DNA of 64,000 nucleotides, taken from Cedecea neteri. GTDB taxonomy: Bacteria; Pseudomonadota; Gammaproteobacteria; Enterobacterales; Enterobacteriaceae. Below are positions 1 through 8,605 of the stretch, one piece after another (within the stretch, counting starts at the first letter, position 1; every line of letters begins with the position of its first letter). Location of the stretch: assembly GCF_000758305.1 (NCBI RefSeq), contig NZ_CP009458.1:1674001-1738000 (forward strand), read 5' to 3'. The notes beneath the pieces were generated by a model, which had not been told where the DNA came from, searched no databases, and saw only the letters and a program-made list of their open reading frames with translations. Both the position numbers and the translations under genes were made by a program.

Positions 1-668
1 TTCGCGCCGAAACCGTTGGCATTTTGCAGCACCGCCGTGGTGCCGGAGGCGATAAACGCCACGGTAGCCAGCATTGCCACCCCAGCCGCGCGACGCAGCT
101 GTGCCATCAGCGCCATTTTCTCACGCAGGCGAGCCAGCAGCCGGTGACCGCAGAGCCACAGCAGCGCCAGCATCAGCGCGCAGCCGCTGCCGTAGGCCGC
201 CAGTAGCAGGCCGGTGGTGACAGCCGAAGAGCCGGACAACCCGAGGCCGAGAATGGCCCCCAAAATCGGCCCCGCACAGGGCGACCAAAGCAGCCCCACC
301 GCCAGTCCTGCCAGAAAAGCCGACAGCGTGCCGCGTGCACGGTAGCTTTGGTTATTGATGGCATTCCCCATTTGCACCGCCGGGCGCATCAGCCGTTCGG
401 CAAGCGCGGGGAAGATGAGCGTGAGCGCGGCAAGCGCCAGCATCCCCAGGGCTACCCAGCGGCCAACCAGCGTGGCGCGCACGATCCACTCTCCGGCAGC
501 ACCGACCAGCAAAGCCACTGCGGTGAACATGGTCACCATGCCGGCAAGAAGGGCGATGATTTGGCGTTTTTTGCCGCGAAATGCAGCGAAAAGCAAAGGA
601 ATAACGGGCAGCGTACAGGGACTTAATAAACTGAGCATACCGCCAAGAAAGGCAATCAGAACGGGCAT
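1..668 (-). CDS. CcdA/DipZ-type cytochrome c biogenesis (thiol-disulfide) transmembrane protein, 3' end cut by window edge
   Basis: The start codon is at 668 and the frame stays open to the window edge, so only about 222 N-terminal residues are seen. The translation is strongly hydrophobic and begins MPVLIAFLGGMLSLLSPC. It carries two proline-flanked cysteines, in LSPCTLP near residue 18 and in WSPCAGP in the second half. This is the pattern of the CcdA/DsbD membrane domain, which passes electrons from cytoplasmic thioredoxin to periplasmic partners. It could be a plain CcdA or the N-terminal part of a DipZ fusion carrying a thioredoxin domain; the missing C-terminus would decide. The neighbouring two-component pair and hydrolase point the same way on the minus strand, so co-regulation is possible but not shown. 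Confidence 0.8.
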   Translation of the reverse strand, partial: MPVLIAFLGGMLSLLSPCTLPVIPLLFAAFRGKKRQIIALLAGMVTMFTAVALLVGAAGEWIVRATLVGRWVALGMLALAALTLIFPALAERLMRPAVQMGNAINNQSYRARGTLSAFLAGLAVGLLWSPCAGPILGAILGLGLSGSSAVTTGLLLAAYGSGCALMLALLWLCGHRLLARLREKMALMAQLRRAAGVAMLATVAFIASGTTAVLQNANGFGA

Positions 669-796
669 AACACACCTCACGGTTACAGGATGATTTCGGG
701 GTATTTAACCCGCCTGATGTGTTCGTGATGTGTGGGGAAACCGGCCTGATTGTCAGTTTGTTTGTCGGCGACTCAGCCGCATACAGAGCGATACAA

Positions 797-2098
797 TCAG
801 GCTACAGGCAGCGTGATGCTGGCCTGTAAACCGCCCTGTGGCCGGTTGCTCAGCGTTAACTTTCCGCCTAACTGGCCGACAAGCTGGGCGGCTATCGCCA
901 GCCCAAGCCCGGTGCCGCCGGTGTCACGGTTTCTGGAGCTTTCCACTCGGTAAAAAGGCTGCAACACGGCGTCCAGCTCCTCTTCGGGGATCCCAGGGCC
1001 GTTATCGCACACTGCCAGCGTTATCTGGCTGGCTCCCGCCGTCAGGCTGACTTCAGCGGCAGAGCCAAACTTCAGCGCATTATCCAGCAGATTAGTCAGG
1101 ATGCGGCGCAGCGCCTGGGGGCGGGTTGAAAGCGGGAGTGACACTTCCGGCGCGGCAAACGTCACTGCTTTGCCGACGTCCTGATAATCGCAGGTAATAC
1201 TGTCCACAAACGCCCTCAGCTCGATACGCTGAGGCGTTTCTTCCAGACTTTCCGACGACCGTGCGTAGGCGATGCCTTCGCGGACGAGGTGCGTCATGTT
1301 ATCCAGATCCTGCATCAGCTTGTCGCGCAGTTCCGGCTCGTCGCTCATCTCCAGGCGCAGCTTCATGCGGGTAATCGGCGTCTGTAAATCATGCGAAATG
1401 GACGCCAGAATTTGCGTGCGTTCTTTCAGGTGCCCCTGGATTCTGGCCTGCATCGCGTTAAACGCTTTGGCTGCGTGTTCCACTTCCAGCGGGCCGCTTT
1501 CCTGCATGTCCACGGGGCTTGAGCTGGCGGGTTCCAGCGCTTCAACGGCGCGAGTAAAGCGGGTAAACGGCAGCACCACCTGGCGCACGGCAAACCACGC
1601 GCAAAGCGCGAGCAGGACAAGCTGAATGGCAATCACTACCGGCAGCCAGGTTTCAATCGGCGGCATGCGCGGTGTGAGATCGATGGTCAGTGGCGAGCCG
1701 TCGGCCAGCGTCAAATGCGCCTGAATATGGGACCGCATACCGGGAATGGCGGTGAACTCGAGCTGATAATGCTCGCCCAGCGCCTCTTTCAGGGACGCAA
1801 TGGCGTCTTTCGAACGTTCATCGGCTGGCGGCTTACCCGGTGTGCCTGGCCCAAGAAGGTAGTGATAATTCTCCCGGGCGAGCCGGTCCAGCCAGGCCGG
1901 GCGCTCATTGGCAGGTAGTTTGTCGAGGATGGCGACGCTGGTGGAAACGTTGTTTTGCAGGTTATCCAGCATCACGTTGCGGGCGCTGTTCATCCTCTCG
2001 AGCGTGGTGAGCGCCAGGGTCAGGCCGTTAGCCAGCAGCAGGCCGACGAGAACGATAAGAAACAGCCGGGAAAGCAGAGTTCGGGGCCAAAGCCTCAT
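797..2098 (-). CDS. sensor histidine kinase (EnvZ/RstB-like architecture)
   Basis: The 433-residue protein has TM1 (about 8-31), a periplasmic loop of about 120 residues, TM2 (about 152-172), HAMP (about 173-226), HisKA with ASISHDLQTP (phospho-acceptor His236), then a HATPase_c domain with the N box NLLDNALKFG, the G1 box DNGPGIP and the G2 box GTGLGLAIA. It should autophosphorylate and pass phosphate to the response regulator encoded just upstream, whose stop codon overlaps this start by 4 bp (ATGA). The stimulus is unknown. The adjoining periplasmic hydrolase and CcdA-like protein suggest an envelope signal, but this is inference. All catalytic boxes look intact. Confidence 0.93.
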   Translation of the reverse strand: MRLWPRTLLSRLFLIVLVGLLLANGLTLALTTLERMNSARNVMLDNLQNNVSTSVAILDKLPANERPAWLDRLARENYHYLLGPGTPGKPPADERSKDAIASLKEALGEHYQLEFTAIPGMRSHIQAHLTLADGSPLTIDLTPRMPPIETWLPVVIAIQLVLLALCAWFAVRQVVLPFTRFTRAVEALEPASSSPVDMQESGPLEVEHAAKAFNAMQARIQGHLKERTQILASISHDLQTPITRMKLRLEMSDEPELRDKLMQDLDNMTHLVREGIAYARSSESLEETPQRIELRAFVDSITCDYQDVGKAVTFAAPEVSLPLSTRPQALRRILTNLLDNALKFGSAAEVSLTAGASQITLAVCDNGPGIPEEELDAVLQPFYRVESSRNRDTGGTGLGLAIAAQLVGQLGGKLTLSNRPQGGLQASITLPVA

Positions 2099-2835
2099 TC
2101 TCGCGCCTCGACGATCGTCACGGGAACGGAAAGCACGTAGCCTTCGCTACGCACGGTTTTGATGTAGGCCGGGGTGCGGGCATCTTCGTTTAAGCGCTGG
2201 CGCACGCGGCTGACCAGCAAATCGATCGAGCGTTCAAATAACTCTGCATCGCGGCCTTGAGTCAGGTTCAGCAGCTGATCGCGCGTCAGAACACGCTGCG
2301 GATGATCCAAAAACACGCGCAGCAGGCGATATTCCGCCCCGCTCAGGGCAACGATCGTACCCTGGAGATCAATCAGATGCCGGGCAGAAGTATCAAGCTG
2401 CCACTCGCCAAAAGCGATGATCCTGCCCGCTTCGGTCACCTGCAAATTGGGGGGTAACGCGCGGAAGCGACGTAGGATCGCCTTGATCCGCGCCAGCAGT
2501 TCACGGGCAACAAAAGGTTTTACCACGTAGTCGTCCGCGCCCATTTCGAGGCCGAGGATCCGGTCGCTGTCTTCGTTTCTGGCGGTCAGCATCAAAATGG
2601 GCAGATCTTTGTGCTTATCGCTGCGCAGCTGGCGGCACAGCGTCAGCCCGTCGTCGCCGGGCATCATCACGTCCAGCACTACTAAATCGACGTGCTGCTT
2701 ATCCAGAACGGAACGCATCTCCTTGCCGTTGGCCGCGCCGCTGGCCCGGTAGCCGGATTTTTCCAGATAGCTGACGATTAGCTCGCGAATGTCGCGGTCG
2801 TCGTCCACCACGAGAATATGATCGATATGTTCCAC
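2095..2835 (-). CDS. OmpR/PhoB-family response regulator
   Basis: The 246-residue protein has a receiver domain (acid pocket DDD at 11-13, phospho-acceptor Asp55 in VVLDVMMPG, conserved Lys in VVKPF) and a C-terminal winged helix ending in the usual RGxGY-like segment (VRSEGYVL). Translational overlap with the histidine kinase gene indicates a dedicated pair. It resembles the OmpR/TorR branch, but I cannot assign it to a named E. coli system, and its targets are unknown; the hydrolase gene directly upstream on the same strand is one candidate. Confidence 0.93.
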   Translation of the reverse strand: MEHIDHILVVDDDRDIRELIVSYLEKSGYRASGAANGKEMRSVLDKQHVDLVVLDVMMPGDDGLTLCRQLRSDKHKDLPILMLTARNEDSDRILGLEMGADDYVVKPFVARELLARIKAILRRFRALPPNLQVTEAGRIIAFGEWQLDTSARHLIDLQGTIVALSGAEYRLLRVFLDHPQRVLTRDQLLNLTQGRDAELFERSIDLLVSRVRQRLNEDARTPAYIKTVRSEGYVLSVPVTIVEARE

Positions 2836-2911
2836 CTGGGGCTCCCGGCGCTAAAAGTGAAGGCTAAAACTAGCATAGCCGCTTGTTAGTGAACGGCTAT
2901 GCTTCTTTTTA

Positions 2912-3895
2912 CTACAGCTTACCCGCATCGACCACTGCCTTCACAAACGCTTCTGGCGCTTCTTGCGGTGGGTTGTGGCCAATGTTTCCGCTGAAGGTTC
3001 GGTGTTCATATTTGCCGGTAAATTTCGCCGCATAGGCTGCGGGGGCAGGATGTGGCGCGCCGTTGTTGTCGCCTTCAATGGTGATAGTTGGCACGGTGAT
3101 GTTCGGTAGCGTGGCCAGTTTTCTCTCATCCGCCGCATACTTCTGCTCGCCGTTTTCCAGCCCCTGGCGCCAGCGATAGTTGCTTAAGGTAATCGCGACG
3201 TGGTCCGGGTTATCCAGCGATTTGGCGCTGGTGTTAAAGGTCTCATCGCTGAACTTCCAGCCCGGCGAAGCCTGCTGCCAGATCAATCTGGCGAAGTCAT
3301 GGGTGTTCTTCTCATAGCCTGCCGCGCCGCGCGGAGTCGCAAAATAGAACTGATACCACCACTGCAGTTCTGCCTGCGGCGGAAGCGGTTTTTTCCCGGC
3401 TTCCTGGCTGCTAATCAGATAGCCGCTGACCGACACCAGTGCTTTTACACGTTCAGGGTGGAGCGCTGCCACGATATCCGCCGTGCGTGCACCCCAATCG
3501 TAGCCAGCGAAAATGGCCTGTTTGATGTGTAACGCGTCCATCAGCGCCACCGTATCCTGAGCCAGCGCCGCAGGTTCACCATTACGAGGTGTGGAAGGGG
3601 AAAGGAAGCGGGTGCTGCCAAAGCCGCGCAGGTTAGGCACGATAACCCGGTAACCCTGCTTTGCCAGCTCAGGCGCTACTGTATCAAAGCTGTTGATATC
3701 GTAGGGCCAGCCGTGCAGCAGAATTACCGGCTGCCCGTCTTTCGGGCCGAGATCGACATAGCCGACGTTCAGCACGCCCGCGTTAATCTGTTTTATCTGA
3801 TTAGCATCGAAACCCGCCGCTTCTGCCTGGCAGGCGAAAACCACTGAGAGGGAAAGAGGGGCAATCAGCGCAGACAGGGTCAGTTTGTTGAACAT
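2912..3895 (-). CDS. secreted alpha/beta hydrolase, epoxide hydrolase / haloalkane dehalogenase-like
   Basis: The 327-residue protein has an N-terminal signal peptide ending near AEA (about 27), so it should be periplasmic. The alpha/beta-hydrolase core shows the oxyanion motif HGWP (61-64), a nucleophile elbow GYDWGAR with Asp133 instead of Ser, Asp276 in EGDNNG and catalytic His307 in IGHNPP. An Asp nucleophile is typical of epoxide hydrolases and haloalkane dehalogenases rather than esterases. The substrate is unknown. It lies about 75 bp upstream of the response regulator gene on the same strand. Many family members are cytoplasmic, so the signal peptide is notable. Confidence 0.85.
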   Translation of the reverse strand: MFNKLTLSALIAPLSLSVVFACQAEAAGFDANQIKQINAGVLNVGYVDLGPKDGQPVILLHGWPYDINSFDTVAPELAKQGYRVIVPNLRGFGSTRFLSPSTPRNGEPAALAQDTVALMDALHIKQAIFAGYDWGARTADIVAALHPERVKALVSVSGYLISSQEAGKKPLPPQAELQWWYQFYFATPRGAAGYEKNTHDFARLIWQQASPGWKFSDETFNTSAKSLDNPDHVAITLSNYRWRQGLENGEQKYAADERKLATLPNITVPTITIEGDNNGAPHPAPAAYAAKFTGKYEHRTFSGNIGHNPPQEAPEAFVKAVVDAGKL

Positions 3896-4032
3896 GATGT
3901 TTTCTCCAAATCTATTAGAAAATGTTCGGCTATCACATCACGGGATTGTAGGCGGCGTGTTTTCCAAACCGCCTTTTTTGCATGGCGGCGTATCTGGCGG
4001 GGGCGTGGATACAGTGTGATACAAAGTGGCTT

Positions 4033-4291
4033 GTTTTACCCTCTCCCTAACCCTCTCCCTGGAAGGGAGAGGGGATAAAAGATATTCCGTGTTGCTTGTT
4101 TTCTCCCTGGCTTTTAGGGAGAGGGGATAAAAGATATTCCGTGTTGCTTGTTTTCTCCCTGGCTTTTAGGGAGAGGGGATAAAAGATATTCCGTGTTGCT
4201 TGTTTTCTCTCTGGCTTTTTGGGAGAGGGGATAACAAACCACTCAGTTCTGAATTCCCCCTCTCCCCTTTGGGGAGAGGGTCGGGGTGAGG
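4033..4291. repeat. palindromic tandem array 1 (52-bp period)
   Basis: Units beginning GATATTCCG start at 4081, 4133 and 4185, an exact 52-bp period. Each contains an imperfect palindrome of the CTCCC..GGGAG type plus a spacer containing GTGTTGCTTG. The array is bracketed on the left by CCCTCTCCCTAACCCTCTCCC-like sequence and on the right by GGGAGAGGG followed by GGGGTGAGGGG, inverted ends shared with the other four elements in this window. It starts 6 bp beyond the lsrK stop codon and fills most of the gap to the hydrolase gene. The remainder of 3896-4032 shows nothing I recognise apart from the hydrolase leader. Confidence 0.85.
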
Positions 4292-4297
4292 GGAAAA

Positions 4298-5878
4298 TTA
4301 CCCTGCGACCCTCGGCGCAAGCCCCGGCGCCTGCCACATCGACGTCGTCAGGCCGCTGTCCACCAGCGTTAACTGATCGGCATACACTTTTTGCCACTTG
4401 CGCTTCATCTCGTCGTAAAGCTCGCGGTGCGCCGGGTTCGGCGTGAACTCCCGCTGCCACTGCACCAGACGCTCGCCGGTATTGGCCAGCGAATCGAAAA
4501 GCCCGGCACCCACGCCTGCGGCAATGGCGCAGCCCAGCGCCGTTGCCTCTTTGACCACCGGCACACGCACCGGCAGGCCGGTGACATCGCTCAGGATCTG
4601 GCTCCACAGTGCGCCTTTTGAACCTCCTCCGGCGAAGACGAGCGAGTCGAACTTCACGCCAGAAAAGCCGGAAATCTGCTCCAGATTACAGGCGGAGACA
4701 ATCGCCGCGTTCTCCTCTAAGGCGCGGAATAGCGTCGCTTTGTTGCATTTCTCAGGGTCAATGGAGAGGTTAATGAACGACGGCGCGGCGTGATACCACT
4801 GTTTGAAATGCATGGCATCAGAGAAAATGGGCATCACCCCGTGGGAGCCCGCAGGTACACGGCCCGCCATCTCTTCCATCAGCGCATAGGTATCCACGCC
4901 GAGGCGCTCGGCCAGCAGCTTTTCTTCCGCGCAGAAGGCGTCCCGGAACCAGCGCATCGTCAGGCCGGTGAAGAAGCTAATGGACTCCGCCTGCACCATG
5001 TTGTAGATGACGTGCGGGTTAATGCGGATGTTCATGTCGGGGTCGGTTTTGATTGCCGGCAGGTTTACCACCTGCTGCCAGAATGTGCCGCCCAGCACCG
5101 CCGTCTGCCCGGGCCTGACGATGCCCAGTCCCAGGCAGCCAAGCTGGACGTCACCGCCGCCCATCACGACCGGTGTGCCTTTCCGCAGTCCGCTTTCTTC
5201 GGCCGCCTGCGGGGTTATGCCGCCCAGCACGGTGCCGGTTTCTTTGACCGGGGAAAGTATGTCGGCGCGCAGCCCGGCCATATCCAGCAGAGCTGGCCGC
5301 CAGTCGCGGGTTGCCAGATCCAGCATGCCGGTTGTACCGGCGTTAGAAGGATCAACCGCCAGCTCGCCGGAAAGTTTAGCCGCCAGCCAGTCGCTGATCA
5401 TGGTGATGGTGGCGGCTTTGCGGTAGATGTCCGGCCGATGGTGCGCCAGCCAAAGCAGGCGCGGCATGGCGCTCAGCGCCAGCGTCTGGCCTGAAACCTG
5501 GTACACCTCGGACTCAAACTGGAAGTCGTGGATCTCTTTCAGCTCGCTGACTTCGCGGCTGGCGCGGGCATCCACGTTTGCGCAGGCCCAGATTGGCTCG
5601 CCGTGGCGATCGTAAAGCACAATCCCTTCCCGCATAGAGCAACAGGCAACGGCGCTAATCGCTGAAGAGGAGAGGTTGGCCTTGTGCAGGGCTTCGCGGA
5701 TGCAGCGGCAGGCGAGCTGCCAGTTAACGGCGAGATCGAACTCCATCGATCCCGGCACGTCGGTCACGCTTAAGTGCTTCCATTCGGCCTGGCCAACGGC
5801 TATTTGCTGGCCAGAAGTATCGAAGATCACGGCGCGGATACTGCCCGTTCCGGCGTCCAGTGCAAGTAGATAACTCAT
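4298..5878 (-). CDS. lsrK: autoinducer-2 kinase LsrK
   Basis: The 526-residue FGGY-family sugar kinase (E. coli LsrK is 530) phosphorylates imported AI-2 (the DPD-derived furanosyl signal) to phospho-AI-2, which traps it in the cytoplasm and yields the LsrR inducer. The FGGY N domain opens with ALDAGTGSIRAVIFD (phosphate-binding loop), and the C-terminal ATP-binding domain carries FAGGGSKGALW. The sequence is close to E. coli LsrK throughout. The start is preceded by a GAGGAGAGG ribosome site. It lies immediately downstream of lsrR on the same strand, as in E. coli. Confidence 0.97.
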   Translation of the reverse strand: MSYLLALDAGTGSIRAVIFDTSGQQIAVGQAEWKHLSVTDVPGSMEFDLAVNWQLACRCIREALHKANLSSSAISAVACCSMREGIVLYDRHGEPIWACANVDARASREVSELKEIHDFQFESEVYQVSGQTLALSAMPRLLWLAHHRPDIYRKAATITMISDWLAAKLSGELAVDPSNAGTTGMLDLATRDWRPALLDMAGLRADILSPVKETGTVLGGITPQAAEESGLRKGTPVVMGGGDVQLGCLGLGIVRPGQTAVLGGTFWQQVVNLPAIKTDPDMNIRINPHVIYNMVQAESISFFTGLTMRWFRDAFCAEEKLLAERLGVDTYALMEEMAGRVPAGSHGVMPIFSDAMHFKQWYHAAPSFINLSIDPEKCNKATLFRALEENAAIVSACNLEQISGFSGVKFDSLVFAGGGSKGALWSQILSDVTGLPVRVPVVKEATALGCAIAAGVGAGLFDSLANTGERLVQWQREFTPNPAHRELYDEMKRKWQKVYADQLTLVDSGLTTSMWQAPGLAPRVAG

Positions 5879-5913
5879 CGCCTCTCCTCATTGTGAGCGC
5901 GGTCGGCGACGCG

Positions 5914-6891
5914 TTAAAACAAACTCGCCAGGTTCAGCACCGCCCGCGCGGTTTCTTCTTCCGTCACCAGGCCGTTAATGTGGCGGCCCAACAGTGCGGC
6001 GTAAATCGCCTCTGCTTTATCCTCCCCACCCGCAACGCCAACGATGGTGGGTAATTGCGCCAGATCGTTAAGGCGAACCCCAAGCAGCTCTCGGTGGATC
6101 TCCAGGCCTTCGACCATTTCGCCATTGGCCTGCAGGAAGTAGCCGAGAATATCGCCGACGGCACCTTTGCGTGAGTACATCAGCTGTTCGCCTTCACTGA
6201 TGTAGCCGGAACGCATGATGGTGGCGTCGCGCTTCTGGTTGATAGCGCCAATCCCCACCACCGCAACATCTGCCGCCATCGCCGCAAGGATCACGTCCCT
6301 AACGCTGGATTCCATCCTTAAAATCTCGGCAACCTGCGGGGAAGACACGCGCAGCGGCGCCGGGATCATGCTGACGTTACAGGCCGCATCTAACTGCCCG
6401 ATGCCCGTCATATACGGCCCTACGCCGCCTGAGAGCGTGACCAGGCCAATCTGTTGAGAACTGATAAAGCCGCTCAGGTGCTGCAGGCAGCTCATGGTGG
6501 TTTCACCGAATCCAACCGCTAACAGCTGCCCTGGCGTTAACAGCCCCATCAGCGACTGCGCGGCACCTATGCCGAGGCGCGTGCTCATCGGCGGTGCGCT
6601 GTGGGCCGGCAGAACGCGCGCTAACTTCAGGCTAAAGCGCGACTGCAGCGCCGTTTCCAGCGCCAGGCAGCCTTCATAGCGGGAGTTTATCTGGACGCGA
6701 ATCACCCCAGACTGACGCCCTTTCTCCAGCAACCGTGAGACTTTGAGCCTCGGTAGCCCTAGCCGCTCACCGATATCATTCTGAGTCAGGCCGTCGTGGT
6801 AATAGGACCAGGCCACTCGCGCCAGCAGCTCTTCTTCCGCCATCGGCAGCCCGGAGAACTGACTTTCTTCTGTCGAACGTTTCTCGCTCAT
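5914..6891 (-). CDS. lsrR: lsr operon transcriptional repressor LsrR
   Basis: The 325-residue SorC/DeoR-type regulator has an N-terminal helix-turn-helix (about 25-65, GLTQNDIGERLGLPRLKVSR) and a C-terminal sugar-phosphate-binding domain. It represses the divergent lsrACDBFG operon and its own unit, and releases DNA on binding phospho-AI-2 made by LsrK. It is divergent from lsrA across about 210 bp and followed by lsrK after 35 bp, the E. coli arrangement. Confidence 0.97.
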   Translation of the reverse strand: MSEKRSTEESQFSGLPMAEEELLARVAWSYYHDGLTQNDIGERLGLPRLKVSRLLEKGRQSGVIRVQINSRYEGCLALETALQSRFSLKLARVLPAHSAPPMSTRLGIGAAQSLMGLLTPGQLLAVGFGETTMSCLQHLSGFISSQQIGLVTLSGGVGPYMTGIGQLDAACNVSMIPAPLRVSSPQVAEILRMESSVRDVILAAMAADVAVVGIGAINQKRDATIMRSGYISEGEQLMYSRKGAVGDILGYFLQANGEMVEGLEIHRELLGVRLNDLAQLPTIVGVAGGEDKAEAIYAALLGRHINGLVTEEETARAVLNLASLF

Positions 6892-7056
6892 AGATGAACT
6901 CTTATTAAAATTTAGATCAGATGTTCGCGGTTACTCGTAAATAAAATGTGAAGCGCCCGGCAAAAAAGATCATTTATTACTCCCGAATGATTTAGCCGAT
7001 CTATTTAAAATTTTGTGATCGCCGCCCGGTTGTAATCATATATCCCCGTCTACGCT

Positions 7057-7093
7057 TTTGAACATTATTAATTCAATTTCTCTTTTGTTCAAA
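7057..7093. promoter_or_regulatory. lsrA: inverted repeat in the lsrR-lsrA control region, candidate LsrR operator
   Basis: TTTGAACA at 7057-7064 is mirrored by TGTTCAAA at 7086-7093, an 8-bp perfect inverted repeat with 21 bp between the arms, ending 12 bp before the preferred lsrA start. Related GAAC/GTTC words occur at the lsrR side (about 6894-6928). Two TGTGA half-sites (6947 and 7014) could belong to CRP sites, because lsr is known to be CRP-activated in E. coli. That this is the LsrR site is inference from position and symmetry. Confidence 0.35.
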
Positions 7094-7105
7094 TGTGGAG
7101 TCCAG

Positions 7106-8605
7106 ATGCTAAACGCCACGCCGCTGCTGCAGGTTCATCAGATCCGGAAACAGTACTCCGGCGTTAGCGTATTGAAAGGCATCGACTTTACGCTGCTGCC
7201 CGGCCAGGTACATGCCCTGATGGGAGGTAACGGCGCGGGCAAATCGACGCTGATGAAAATTATCGCCGGGGTTGAAACGCCCGACGGCGGTGAGCTTGAG
7301 CTGTACGGCAGGCGTTATGACAGGCTGAAACCCGCTCAGGCGCATGAGCTGGGGATATACCTGGTGCCGCAGGAACCCATGCTGTTTCCAAACTTAACCG
7401 TGCAGGAAAATATTTTGTTCCGCCTCCCGCGCACGGGCAGCTTACTGGCTAAGCTGGCGGAAAAGATGCAGCAACTGGACTGCACCATCTCCCTCTCTGC
7501 CGCTGCGAATACGCTGGAAGTGGCAGATCAGCAGATGGTGGAGATCCTGCGCGGCCTGATGCATGAAGCCAAAATATTGATCCTCGATGAGCCCACGGCG
7601 TCATTAACGCCGGGAGAAACGGCACGTCTGTTCCGTCAAATCAGCGCCCTTCAGGCGCTGGGAGTGGGCATTATTTTCATCTCCCACAAGCTGCCGGAAA
7701 TCCATCAGATCGCCAGCAATATCTCCGTGATGCGGGATGGCGCGGTTGTGCTGCAGGGAGAAACGCTGGCGTTTACCGACCACGAACTGATTACGGCAAT
7801 GACGCCGGGGAGCCGCGAACACACGCTGAGCGATACCCAAAAGCTTTGGCTGTCATTGCCCGGCAACCGCCGTACTCAGCCACAGGACTTTCCGGTATTG
7901 CGCGTGGATGGGCTAACCGGAGAAGGCTTTATCGACCTGAGCTTTGAGATCTATGCCGGAGAAATCGTCGGCCTGGCGGGGCTGGTTGGCTCCGGACGAA
8001 CCGAGCTGGCAGAAACGTTATACGGCCTGCGCCCACCGAGAGGGGGGAGAGTTTTTCTCGAAAACGCTGACATCACCGAAAACAGCACGAAATCCCGGCT
8101 CGATCGTGGGCTGGTTTATTTGCCGGAGGATCGGCAGGTTTCCGGGTTATTTCTTGACGCACCTATTCGCTGGAACACGGTGGCGTTAAATGCACCCGGC
8201 CTTTGGCTTCAGCCTAAGCGTGAGGCAGCCGTGGTGGAGCGTTACCACCGGGCGTTGGGGATCAAACTGCACGACGTCGATCAGGCCGTGCGCACGCTGT
8301 CCGGGGGCAATCAGCAAAAGGTGCTGCTGGCCCGATGCCTGGAGGCTAATCCTCTGTTGTTGATCGTGGATGAACCGACGCGGGGTGTGGATGTGGCGGC
8401 GAGAGCGGATATTTACCAACTGATCAAAAGCGTGGCGCAGCAAAATGTGGCGGTGCTGATGATCTCCAGCGATCTGGACGAGTTCGCGCCGCTGGTGGAT
8501 CGCGTGCTGGTGATGCACCAGGGGGAAATCGGCGGCGAAATTCGCAGCCCGGCGATTAGCGTGGATCGTATGATGAATATGGCATTTGGCGAGGGGAAAC
8601 CATGA
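7106..8605 (+). CDS. lsrA: AI-2 import ATP-binding protein LsrA
   Basis: This is a double ABC ATPase of the sugar-importer type. The first nucleotide-binding domain has Walker A GGNGAGKST, signature LRGLMHE (degenerate) and Walker B ILILDEPTAS; the second has LVGSGRTE in place of a canonical Walker A, signature LSGGNQQK and Walker B LLIVDEPTRG. It energises import of AI-2 through LsrC/LsrD. An in-frame ATG exists at 7058, but I prefer the ATG at 7106: it has GGAG 5 bp upstream and matches where homologues begin. At 499 residues it is close to E. coli LsrA. It overlaps lsrC by 4 bp. Confidence 0.96.
   Translation: MLNATPLLQVHQIRKQYSGVSVLKGIDFTLLPGQVHALMGGNGAGKSTLMKIIAGVETPDGGELELYGRRYDRLKPAQAHELGIYLVPQEPMLFPNLTVQENILFRLPRTGSLLAKLAEKMQQLDCTISLSAAANTLEVADQQMVEILRGLMHEAKILILDEPTASLTPGETARLFRQISALQALGVGIIFISHKLPEIHQIASNISVMRDGAVVLQGETLAFTDHELITAMTPGSREHTLSDTQKLWLSLPGNRRTQPQDFPVLRVDGLTGEGFIDLSFEIYAGEIVGLAGLVGSGRTELAETLYGLRPPRGGRVFLENADITENSTKSRLDRGLVYLPEDRQVSGLFLDAPIRWNTVALNAPGLWLQPKREAAVVERYHRALGIKLHDVDQAVRTLSGGNQQKVLLARCLEANPLLLIVDEPTRGVDVAARADIYQLIKSVAQQNVAVLMISSDLDEFAPLVDRVLVMHQGEIGGEIRSPAISVDRMMNMAFGEGKP

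Noticed and set aside
4047..4607. Open frame of 186 codons on the minus strand spanning repeat array 1 and the end of lsrK
   Set aside because: It is made of the tandem repeat translated in one frame and an out-of-frame part of lsrK; there is no ribosome site or family match.
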